Positions 1-5,420 of a stretch of 5,429 bases of DNA are shown here, piece by piece (within the stretch, counting starts at the first letter, position 1; each line of letters starts with the position of its first letter). The translations under genes were made by a program, and so were the position numbers. The DNA comes from JANRLJ01 sp034437895 (GTDB lineage Bacteria > Chloroflexota > Anaerolineae > Aggregatilineales > Phototrophicaceae), in contig DAOTTO010000095.1 in NCBI GenBank assembly GCA_034437895.1, forward strand, positions 1-5,429, given 5' to 3'. The notes beneath the pieces were generated by a model, which saw only the letters and a list, made by a program, of their open reading frames with translations, was not told the origin of the DNA and made no database searches.

Positions 1-654
1 TTCCAGATGCGCTGCCAGATGGCTGCATGTGTAGTTCACGGGGGTGCTAATCAGGTATTCGATATATTCTCGTTTGGTTATCATTCCTCTACAATACCAG
101 CAAATGTCCTCTCAAGCGAAAGTCCTAGTATTGATGATGTTGTTGATGGAAGATGGCGTGAAGATAATAGGCGATGGATAGATAATCATAATCGTCCAAT
201 GGAAAGTATTAATCTCCAGCCATGGAATGAGGGTTCAATACATGACAATGCAAATGCAATATTTTATTGTCGGGCTATTGATTTGGTAAATGCTTATCAA
301 GCGTTGGGCTATCAACTTTTTGAGCCAAATGTGCGCGCCAATATAAAAAACTCTAGAGTTAATCAAGATATCAGAACGTCCGTTCTAAAGCAGAAATCAA
401 GACGCGAATTTCGGTTTTTAAATAACGGTGTAACAATTACATGTGAAAGTTTTATTATCCCAAAAGGACAAAAATCTCATTTTACTATCAGACATCCTGG
501 TATTGTCAATGGTCTTCAAACTGTAGTAGCTTTGCATACAGCTTATCAACAGTTATCCATCAATGAGAAGGAAGACTTTGAAAAAAACTGCTCTGTTTTA
601 GTTCGAATCCTCCTAAATAATGCTGTTGATGATATTACAAGAGTAGTAAAATAG
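1..654 (+). pseudogene. AIPR-family (abortive infection phage resistance) protein, N-terminal part up to an in-frame amber codon; 5' partial
   Basis: This is the front part of an AIPR-family protein (the PF10592 type), a family first linked to abortive phage infection and often found in defence islands; its biochemical activity is not settled. Visible family hallmarks, in order, are an NVR motif at 328-336 followed by VNQDI, the FLNNGVTI block around 415-438, and IVNGLQT at 502-522. The frame is open back to base 1 (TTC CAG before the first ATG at 7), and AIPR proteins are usually longer at the N-terminus, so the true start is probably outside the window. The frame stops at TAG 652-654, but the codons after it (TNNKNP...) continue the family's conserved region in the same frame, so this is half of one gene and not a complete protein. 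The DNA is AT-rich (19 G+C of 60 at 241-300), unlike the core genes to the right. The family call is firm; whether the gene is dead is not. Confidence 0.8.
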
Positions 655-672
655 ACTAACAATAAAAACCCA

Positions 673-1683
673 ATGAAATTGCGGAACTTGATGTCAAATA
701 CGAATGAACAATTAACTTATGCAAAAATATTTGCTGAGGAATTAGGATGGTTTTATGAAGCAAAAGAGGGAGCTTGGGATGCTTTTAAACAAGACCATTC
801 GCGCTGGCGTCCAAGACTAAATAAACGTCCAAGAGATTTCGAAATGTTAGTAAATGGTCGTGGGAAAAAAATACATCGGCTTGATAATGAAGATTTAGCA
901 CAGCGATGGTGTGCTTTTATTGGATTTGCCAATGAAGCGGTAAACGAGAAAAAAGCATTATTTGAAGATAAGTTTTATTCCTTAGTTTTTCAACAACAAA
1001 CTCAGAAACATGGCTTTGACTATGATTTTTCCCTAACTCAAGCTAGAGAAGCCGCTATAAAAGGATCGCCCTCACCAAGTTTAATGTTGATTGCATATTT
1101 AACTCGTGAATTCGCAATAGATATGAGCCCAACCGCATCTCAAAATCGGGACGAGGCCTGTCAAAGATTAGGCATAAATCCAAATTTACCTAAAGCAGAG
1201 CTTACCTCAAAACTAAGTCAAGATAATCAGTTTATTCTAAACCAGATTCTAGGAGGCACATCTCTACTTTTTACAGAGTTCGTGGGATTTATTTTATTTA
1301 GAGCATTTGGAGAAAATATTCATCGATATGGTCAAAAAATTCTTGAAAATCATAGTTTTTATACATTAGTAGAGCAATCCTCTGAAATCGTTATCGAAAA
1401 GATAAACCAAGGGATAGTTGAGCCTAAAGACATTCTTGTTGTTCTTTGGTTTGCCTTTGTCGAGAAAATTGAAGATATGCTTAATACCCCATGGGGAGAA
1501 AGTTATAGAGCAGCAAATATAAAAATTCGATTTGTATTTGCCCGCGAAACTAGAGGTCGTCTCTATCGTGATGTTCAAAATACAAATGATTTCATGAAAA
1601 AACGGAGTTTGAAGACGAATTGGGCTATAGGAGTGTTGGAAGGTCAGGGGTTGTTTGAATTTATCCGAAGTTGTGTCTTATAA
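673..1683 (+). pseudogene. AIPR-family protein, C-terminal part after the in-frame amber codon
   Basis: This is the continuation of the upstream AIPR gene, in the same reading frame (673 minus 7 is divisible by 3). Family sequence starts directly after the TAG: TN at 655-660, then NP, then an SNTNEQ stretch leading to FAEELGWFYEAKEG, which resembles the AIPR 'TNsQn...yYE.K.G' region. Further on, RWCAFIGFANEAV and LFEDKFYSLVF fit the family's C-terminal helical part. The ATG at 673 has no Shine-Dalgarno sequence in front of it and lies inside the conserved region, so I do not regard it as a natural start; a C-terminal fragment made from it would lack the NNG and IVNG motifs. The stop is TAA 1681-1683, only 23 bp before the duplicated rpsB promoter, and no intrinsic terminator separates them. 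AT-rich codon use continues throughout, suggesting horizontal acquisition. Apart from the amber codon the frame is intact over 336 codons, so inactivation must be very recent, or the stop is a sequencing error or is read through. Confidence 0.75.
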
Positions 1684-1709
1684 TCGAATATAAAATTACA
1701 GTCCTAACC

Positions 1710-1738
1710 TTGAACCTGCCTATTCCCTATGATAAAAT
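1710..1738 (+). promoter_or_regulatory. Orphan copy of the rpsB promoter
   Basis: TTGAAC at 1710-1715 and TAAAAT at 1733-1738 are separated by exactly 17 bp, a good sigma-70-type arrangement, and both lie in a 28-bp stretch (1707-1734) shared without change with the authentic rpsB promoter. The -10 hexamer differs from the authentic copy (TAGAAT) but matches the consensus equally well (5 of 6). A transcript from here would carry the duplicated leader and then run antisense into the 3' end of the Uma2 gene. Confidence 0.6.
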
Positions 1739-1746
1739 ACTGCGCC

Positions 1747-1851
1747 GGGTTAGGGTGAAAACACCACGCTAATTCCAAAAATCACACGTCCAGACTCGCG
1801 CCGTGTTGCCCTTAAAATGGGTTCGTGCGCGGGGATGAAGGGCGTGATCGC
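1747..1851 (+). ncRNA. Duplicate copy of the structured rpsB leader
   Basis: This is the leader part of the repeat. A first hairpin pairs 1747-1757 with 1762-1775 (11 base pairs including G-U pairs, loop AAAA, with a 3-nt bulge at 1766-1768). The following block 1777-1851 is identical to 2672-2746 and folds the same way: CACGTCC with GGGCGTG outside, and CTCGCGC with GCGCGGG inside. It no longer precedes an intact rpsB. Whether it is expressed or only a relic cannot be told from sequence alone. Confidence 0.5.
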
Positions 1852-1956
1852 TAAAACACATTTTCAGGACAATAGAATAACATGCCTTCCCCGGTAACAA
1901 TGAAGGCGCTGTTGGACAACGTACCCAGAAGTGGAACCCCAAGATGGCTCCGTTTG

Positions 1957-2547
1957 TTAGTCTTTTACCGCCCATTTTGGCAGCGCGAAGATTGCGTCCA
2001 GCGTTAGTCCTTCAATATTAGGGAAAAGTGCTTCGGCATCAATCGTATGTGAGCCGCTGTAGACGTGATACCCTTCACGGGTGTATTGATGCACCTCACG
2101 CAGTCTTGGATAGGCGATCCAGACCTGCTCCGTGCCTTTTTCCAGATAGGTTTTACGCTTTGTCTGCAAATCTTCAGCATCATCGCCGGGTGAAACCACT
2201 TCGACAGCTAAATCGGGTACACCAGGATGCGGCTTTTCAATATCCCAATTCGACGGAATATTCTTGCTGCGGACAAAAGACAAATCAGGGACAAAAGAGT
2301 CTTTTAGGCGACCTGCTGGCGACCACATCAGATACGTTAGCCCATCCGAAAAAACAGAACCCATGTCGTTTGACTGCACATAACGATCTAAGGGGCGAAT
2401 AAAATTCATAATAATGATGTGATGTATTCCACCCGCAGCAGCCATTTCTTTAATCGCTCCATCAATAATTTCGACATGGGCATCTTCACCCATTGCCAAC
2501 AGGCCGTCTAACGTAGGAAATATTTTTTCAAGCAACAGATCCGACAT
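1957..2547 (-). CDS. Uma2-family (DUF820) PD-(D/E)XK nuclease-fold protein
   Basis: This 196-residue protein has the full architecture of the Uma2/DUF820 family, a PD-(D/E)XK nuclease-fold family greatly expanded in cyanobacteria and Chloroflexota; its cellular role is poorly known. Motifs seen are HVEIIDGAIKEM (24-35, the usual start of the fold), VPDLSFV with D88, then PDLAVEVVSPGD with D112 and E116, followed by KRKTYLEKG (130-138) and VWIAYP (142-147). D88, E116 and a lysine in 130-132 are plausible catalytic residues by analogy with the family. Length is typical (about 180-200), so the gene looks intact. The ATG at 2545-2547 is supported by a GGAAGGA-type Shine-Dalgarno sequence (complement of 2556-2563) 8 bases upstream. 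No convincing promoter is visible in the ~55 bp before the divergent rpsB promoter. The gene is flanked by direct repeats of the rpsB 5' region, and its stop abuts the left one, so it was probably inserted or captured here. The neighbourhood gives no hint of a function tied to translation. Confidence 0.88.
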   Translation of the reverse strand: MSDLLLEKIFPTLDGLLAMGEDAHVEIIDGAIKEMAAAGGIHHIIIMNFIRPLDRYVQSNDMGSVFSDGLTYLMWSPAGRLKDSFVPDLSFVRSKNIPSNWDIEKPHPGVPDLAVEVVSPGDDAEDLQTKRKTYLEKGTEQVWIAYPRLREVHQYTREGYHVYSGSHTIDAEALFPNIEGLTLDAIFALPKWAVKD

Positions 2548-2604
2548 CGCTAGAATCCTTCCTTATCTTCAATCACTATAGTACAACAACTTCCAATATT
2601 TACC

Positions 2605-2633
2605 TTGAACCTGCCTATTCCCTATGATAGAAT
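2605..2633 (+). promoter_or_regulatory. rpsB promoter
   Basis: TTGAAC at 2605-2610 and TAGAAT at 2628-2633 with a 17-bp spacer form a sigma-70-type promoter. It points at rpsB, with a likely transcript start near 2640, just before the first leader hairpin at 2642. Its preservation with the same spacing in the duplicate copy at 1710-1738 strengthens the call. It should drive rpsB-tsf up to the terminator at 4330. Confidence 0.75.
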
Positions 2634-2641
2634 GCCACACT

Positions 2642-2746
2642 GGGTTAGGGTGGAATAACACCCTGATCCCAAAAAATCACACGTCCAGACTCGCGCCGTG
2701 TTGCCCTTAAAATGGGTTCGTGCGCGGGGATGAAGGGCGTGATCGC
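2642..2746 (+). ncRNA. Structured rpsB leader RNA, possible S2-responsive autoregulatory element
   Basis: The ~135-nt leader folds into two units. Hairpin 1 pairs GGGTTAGGGTG (2642-2652) with CACCCTGATCC (2659-2669) over 11 bp (two G-U pairs) around the loop GAATAA. Unit 2 is a long interrupted hairpin: 2680-2686 with 2735-2741, 2690-2696 with 2722-2728, and a terminal 2703-2706 with 2714-2717 closing loop TTAAAAT. No T-tract follows, so it does not look like a terminator or attenuator; control at translation initiation is more likely. Autoregulation of rpsB-tsf by S2 through a leader is known in E. coli; extending it to this leader is inference. Unit 2 is perfectly conserved in the duplicate copy. 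I do not recognise it as a named riboswitch. Confidence 0.55.
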
Positions 2747-2775
2747 CAAACACATTTTCAGGAGAATAGAATAAC

Positions 2776-3621
2776 ATGCCTTCCCCCGTAACAATGAAGG
2801 CGCTGTTGGAGACGGGTGTTCACTTTGGACACCGTACCCCCAAGTGGAACCCTAAGATGGCTCCGTTCATCTTCGGTCAGCGCAACGGAATCCACATTAT
2901 TGATCTGCGTCAAACGATTGCGAATCTGAACAATTACTACGACAAAGTGCGCGATATCGCTGCCAATGGCGGCACTGTGTTGTTCGTCGGCACCAAGCGC
3001 CAAGCACAAGAAACCATCGCCAAAGAAGCCGAGCGCTGCGGGATGCCGTATGTGAATCAACGCTGGTTAGGCGGCACGCTCACCAACTGGCGCACGATTA
3101 AAGACCGGATCGAAACCCTCAAGAAGTTGGAAGCCCGCCGCGATAAGGGCGAGTTTGAACTGCTGACGAAAAAAGAAGGTCTCCTGCTGGAGCGCAAAAT
3201 TGAAAAACTCAACCTGCGCCTCGGTGGTATCCGTGAAATGAAGCGGCTGCCCGAAATCGTCATTGTGGTCGATACACCCCGCGAATTCACAGCGGTCAAC
3301 GAATCGAATATCCTCAACATTCCGGTGCTGGCGTTGGCGGATACCAACTCTGACCCCGACGTGATTGATTATATCGTCCCGGCTAATGACGACGCGATGC
3401 GCTCCATTAAGCTGTTGGTCGGCGCGTTTGCGGATGCCGTCCTCGAAGGCAAAGCGATGCGTAAGGGCGGTGCGGATGACGATTCGGCTATCGACGAAAT
3501 TGATCTACGCGCTTATGACGCAGTTGAAGAAGACGACGACGATAAATTGCTTGGCGCTTCGACCCGCGCTGCGATTGCCAAGCTGCGTGATGCCACCCTA
3601 TTCGGAGAGGATGAGGAATAA
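2776..3621 (+). CDS. rpsB: 30S ribosomal protein S2
   Basis: S2 binds late to the small ribosomal subunit, between head and body, and is needed for binding of S1 (where present) and for initiation. The 281-residue product carries family signatures throughout: MKALLETGVHFGHRTPKWNPKM (7-28), the QRWLGGTLTNW block (R96-N104 core), LGGIREMKRLPE before the second sheet, DTNSDPD (189-195) and NDDAMRSIKL (204 onward). The start at 2776 is chosen because AGGAG (2760-2764) lies 11 bases upstream; the next in-frame ATG (codon 7) would also keep the conserved core but has a poorer site. The protein is longer than the ~240-residue E. coli type owing to an acidic, D/E-rich C-terminal tail from about residue 230 on, which is common in some non-proteobacterial S2 proteins. 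The gene is preceded by a structured leader and followed after 8 bp by tsf. A truncated copy of its 5' end lies ~900 bp upstream. Base composition is that of a core gene, unlike the AIPR region. Confidence 0.98.
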   Translation: MPSPVTMKALLETGVHFGHRTPKWNPKMAPFIFGQRNGIHIIDLRQTIANLNNYYDKVRDIAANGGTVLFVGTKRQAQETIAKEAERCGMPYVNQRWLGGTLTNWRTIKDRIETLKKLEARRDKGEFELLTKKEGLLLERKIEKLNLRLGGIREMKRLPEIVIVVDTPREFTAVNESNILNIPVLALADTNSDPDVIDYIVPANDDAMRSIKLLVGAFADAVLEGKAMRKGGADDDSAIDEIDLRAYDAVEEDDDDKLLGASTRAAIAKLRDATLFGEDEE

Positions 3622-3629
3622 AGGACAAT

Positions 3630-4262
3630 ATGACCGTCATTACTGCCCAAATGGTGAAGGAATTGCGTGAAGCCACCGGCGCGGGACCCAAAGATTGCAA
3701 AACTGCGCTGGAAACAAACGACGGCGACCTACAGAAAGCCATCAACTTCCTGCGGGAAAAAGGACTGGCGAAGGCCGCCAAAAAACTCGGCGCAGGACGT
3801 GCCATGCGCGAAGGCTTGATCGAAACCTACGTTCACTTCAACAAGCGCCTCGGTGTGCTGGTAGAAGTCAACTGCGAGACGGATTTCGTTGCCGCGACGG
3901 ATGCGTTCAAAACTTTCACCCGTGATGTCGCTATGCACATCGCCAACTCCGCGCCTGAATACATCAATCGTGACGAAGTGCCGGAAGCCGTCGTCCAGGC
4001 GGAACGCGATTTGCAAGTGCGCCGTGCCGTCGAAGAGGGCAAGCCTGCCGCTGTTGCGGAAAAAGTTGCCGAAGGCCGCATGAACAAGTTCTTTGAGGAA
4101 ATCGTCCTCATGGATCAGCCCTTCATCAAGGATGACTCTAAGACTATCGCGCAACTGCTGCAAGAAGTCGTCATCGACATTGGCGAAAGCATCAAGATCA
4201 GCCGTTTCTCCCGCTTTGTGTTGGGTGAAGCTGCTGGTGCTGAAAGCCAAGAAGCGGAATAA
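3630..4262 (+). CDS. tsf: Translation elongation factor Ts
   Basis: EF-Ts is the cytoplasmic nucleotide exchange factor that releases GDP from EF-Tu. The 210-residue protein has the N-terminal UBA-like domain (residues 1-53) with TGAGPKDCKTAL at 16-27, where most family members have MM or LM in place of PK, and the core contact motif NCETDFVA (81-88) whose Asp-Phe inserts into EF-Tu. The C-terminal signature KFFEEIVLMDQPFIKD and the IGESIKISRFSRF end are both present. It is the short form (about 200 residues), lacking the longer core and coiled-coil insertion of the ~280-residue E. coli type, as in Thermus, cyanobacteria and many Chloroflexota. The start ATG is 8 bp behind the rpsB stop, and its Shine-Dalgarno AAGGA (3621-3625) overlaps that stop codon, so the two genes are co-transcribed and probably translationally coupled. 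Transcription ends at the terminator at 4330-4359. Confidence 0.98.
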   Translation: MTVITAQMVKELREATGAGPKDCKTALETNDGDLQKAINFLREKGLAKAAKKLGAGRAMREGLIETYVHFNKRLGVLVEVNCETDFVAATDAFKTFTRDVAMHIANSAPEYINRDEVPEAVVQAERDLQVRRAVEEGKPAAVAEKVAEGRMNKFFEEIVLMDQPFIKDDSKTIAQLLQEVVIDIGESIKISRFSRFVLGEAAGAESQEAE

Positions 4263-4329
4263 GCCGCATTATGAAGCGCATCAAGCGACCCCGAACCACT
4301 GCCTTACACCGTATCGGATGAAATACGAA

Positions 4330-4359
4330 GGGATTAGCATTTCTGCTAGTCCCTTTTTT
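4330..4359 (+). terminator. Rho-independent terminator after tsf
   Basis: GGGATTAGCA (4330-4339) pairs with TGCTAGTCCC (4344-4353) over 10 bp, with one G-U pair, around the 4-nt loop TTTC. Six T residues follow at 4354-4359. It lies 67 bp after the tsf stop and separates the rpsB-tsf unit from pyrH, implying that pyrH is transcribed mainly from its own promoter or by readthrough. Confidence 0.9.
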
Positions 4360-4382
4360 ATACCTAAAAATAGGGATGGGTC

Positions 4383-4449
4383 ACGAGCGATGAGTGATAA
4401 GTCAAATACCAGAATTGTTGTTTGTGATTTTATTCCGCCTTTCGCTCGT
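4383..4449. repeat. Inverted repeat in the pyrH upstream region
   Basis: ACGAGCGA (4383-4390) and TCGCTCGT (4442-4449) are perfect inverted repeats, 51 bp apart. A second short pair, TGAGT (4391-4395) and ACTCA (4458-4462), lies nearby but does not extend the same helix. The repeat sits between the tsf terminator and the pyrH start and could be an operator or leader-RNA stem; chance is also possible. The rest of 4360-4480 shows no convincing -35/-10 pair; the nearest candidate is a weak TATTAC around 4468. Confidence 0.3.
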
Positions 4450-4496
4450 TGCTCAGAACTCATTGCTATTACTAAAACCAAAGGAGACAAATCGAA

Positions 4497-5243
4497 ATGA
4501 TGACACCCTCTGCAACCAACAACGGGACGATTTACAAGCGCATTATGGTGAAGTTAAGCGGCGAGGCGATGGGCGGCAAAGGTGGGCAGGGAATCGACCC
4601 CGACCAAGTTGAGCTGATCGCCACCAAGATCAAAGCGGTACATGACTTAGGCGTACAAATCGCAGTAGTCGTAGGGGGCGGCAATCTTTGGCGCGGCGCG
4701 CTGGGGGTCAGCCGGGGAATGGAACAATCGACGGCGGATTATATGGGGATGATCGCCACCGTCATGAACGGAATCGCGCTGCAAGATGCGCTCCAACGCA
4801 TGGGCGTGATTACGCGGGTGCAGACCGCTTTGGAAATGAATAAAGTGGCGGAACCTTATATCCGGCTACGAGCAGTCCGCCATCTGGAAAAAGGGCGCGT
4901 GGTCGTCATCGCCGGAGGGACGGGCAACCCCTACTTCACCACCGACACAGCCGCCGCGCTGCGAGCGATGGAAATCAACGCCGAGATCGTCATCAAGGCC
5001 ACCAAAGTCGATGGCATTTACTCATCTGATCCGCACAAAAATCCTGATGCCGTGCGTTTTGACCGCCTTACCTATCAGCAGGTGATCGAAGGTCGCTACG
5101 AGGTGATGGATTTGACGGCCTTTACGCTTTGCCAAGAGAACAAGATGCCGATTATGGTGCTGAACTTCTGGGGCGAGGACGACTTGCGCCAAGCGGTCTT
5201 GGGGCATCACGAAGTCGGCACACTCATCAGCCCGACGGTTTAA
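4497..5243 (+). CDS. pyrH: UMP kinase (uridylate kinase)
   Basis: PyrH phosphorylates UMP to UDP with ATP in pyrimidine nucleotide synthesis; the bacterial enzyme is a cytoplasmic hexamer of the amino-acid-kinase fold. Motifs in order: KLSGEA (19-24) and VVVGGGNLWRG (57-67), which handle phosphate and nucleotide binding; ADYMGM (80-85); AGGTGNPYFTTDTAA (139-153), the UMP/phosphate site with D150; KATKVDGIY followed by SSDP (167-179) for the ATP side; and MDLTAFTLC near the C-terminus. The length of 248 residues is normal, with ~13 extra residues at the N-terminus before YKRIMVKLSG. The first of two adjacent ATGs is chosen because AAGGAG (4481-4486) lies 10 bases before it. pyrH following rpsB-tsf is the classical bacterial order, but here a terminator and 234 bp intervene. 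frr, often next, is not in the 186 bp that follow, which hold no ORF. Confidence 0.98.
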   Translation: MMTPSATNNGTIYKRIMVKLSGEAMGGKGGQGIDPDQVELIATKIKAVHDLGVQIAVVVGGGNLWRGALGVSRGMEQSTADYMGMIATVMNGIALQDALQRMGVITRVQTALEMNKVAEPYIRLRAVRHLEKGRVVVIAGGTGNPYFTTDTAAALRAMEINAEIVIKATKVDGIYSSDPHKNPDAVRFDRLTYQQVIEGRYEVMDLTAFTLCQENKMPIMVLNFWGEDDLRQAVLGHHEVGTLISPTV

Positions 5244-5347
5244 CCGAGACATCAAGTTGAGCCATTTTTAGCCTCGCTCAGAATTCAACCCGTTAGACCG
5301 TTTTACAATTGTAGGACTTTCGCTCACGCATTTACCCCACCCCTAAA

Positions 5348-5420
5348 TCCCCTCCCCATTGCATGGAGAGGGGACTTCAAGATGCGTTTTTCTCCCCCTC
5401 TCCAATACTTGGAGAGGGGG
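5348..5420. repeat. Pair of C/G-rich palindromes, probable dispersed intergenic repeat
   Basis: Two hairpins share the same arm type. The first pairs 5348-5359 with 5363-5374 (CCCCTCCCCAT against ATGGAGAGGGG, one mismatch, loop TGC). The second pairs CCCCCTCTCCAA (5394-5405) with TTGGAGAGGGGG (5409-5420), 12 bp without mismatch, loop TAC. They are near-copies of each other, 20 bp apart. Neither is followed by a T-run, so they are not typical terminators. Similar CCCTCTCCA/TGGAGAGGG palindromes are, as I recall, repeated between genes in cyanobacterial and Chloroflexota genomes; that this is such a family is inference. The element may continue past the window edge. The preceding 5244-5347 contains nothing I can name. 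Confidence 0.6.

Larger units (their letters stand above)
1707..1954 (+). pseudogene. Duplicated rpsB 5' region: promoter, leader and broken first codons
   Basis: This stretch aligns end to end with 2602-2867, which is the promoter, leader and first ~30 codons of rpsB. It has the same -35/-10 layout and a 75-nt block with no differences (1777-1851 against 2672-2746). The coding remnant starts at ATG 1882 with MPSPVTMKALL and then loses frame through a 19-bp deletion at 1912-1916, where two TTGGA repeats of the intact gene (2806-2810 and 2825-2829) have collapsed into one. Homology ends at 1954, two bases before the stop codon of the minus-strand Uma2 gene. In the remnant the ribosome-binding sequence reads AGGAC instead of AGGAG. 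Read on, its frame runs into Uma2 antisense sequence and stops at TAG 2005-2007, giving at most 41 residues with no S2 function expected. It is best read as the left-hand relic of a duplication or insertion event. Confidence 0.9.

Noticed and set aside
1366..1578. Minus-strand ORF of 70 codons within the AIPR C-terminal part
   Set aside because: Low-complexity AT-rich antisense frame inside a coding region with recognisable sense-strand sequence.
1769..1975. Minus-strand ORF of 68 codons across the duplicated leader
   Set aside because: It is antisense to the leader repeat and overlaps the 3' end of the Uma2 gene; it has no recognisable domain, and its openness follows from the structured G/C-rich leader.
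2028..2402. Plus-strand ORF of 124 codons
   Set aside because: It lies wholly antisense to the well-supported Uma2 gene and its translation is low-complexity H/R/C-rich, typical of a shadow frame.
2642..2746. Leader hairpins read as a transcription attenuator
   Set aside because: No T-tract follows either hairpin and no anti-terminator pairing is evident; regulation at translation is more plausible.
2794..2796. Alternative rpsB start at the in-frame ATG of codon 7
   Set aside because: AGGAG at 2760-2764 fits the first ATG better, and both repeat copies preserve the first six codons apart from one synonymous change.
3729..4250. Minus-strand ORF of 173 codons
   Set aside because: Antisense shadow of tsf; no family resemblance, and EF-Ts on the other strand is unambiguous.
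5394..5420. Hairpin read as a pyrH terminator
   Set aside because: It is followed by CCGGGGGG and not a T-run, lies 150 bp after the stop, and resembles the neighbouring palindrome, so a dispersed repeat is more likely.
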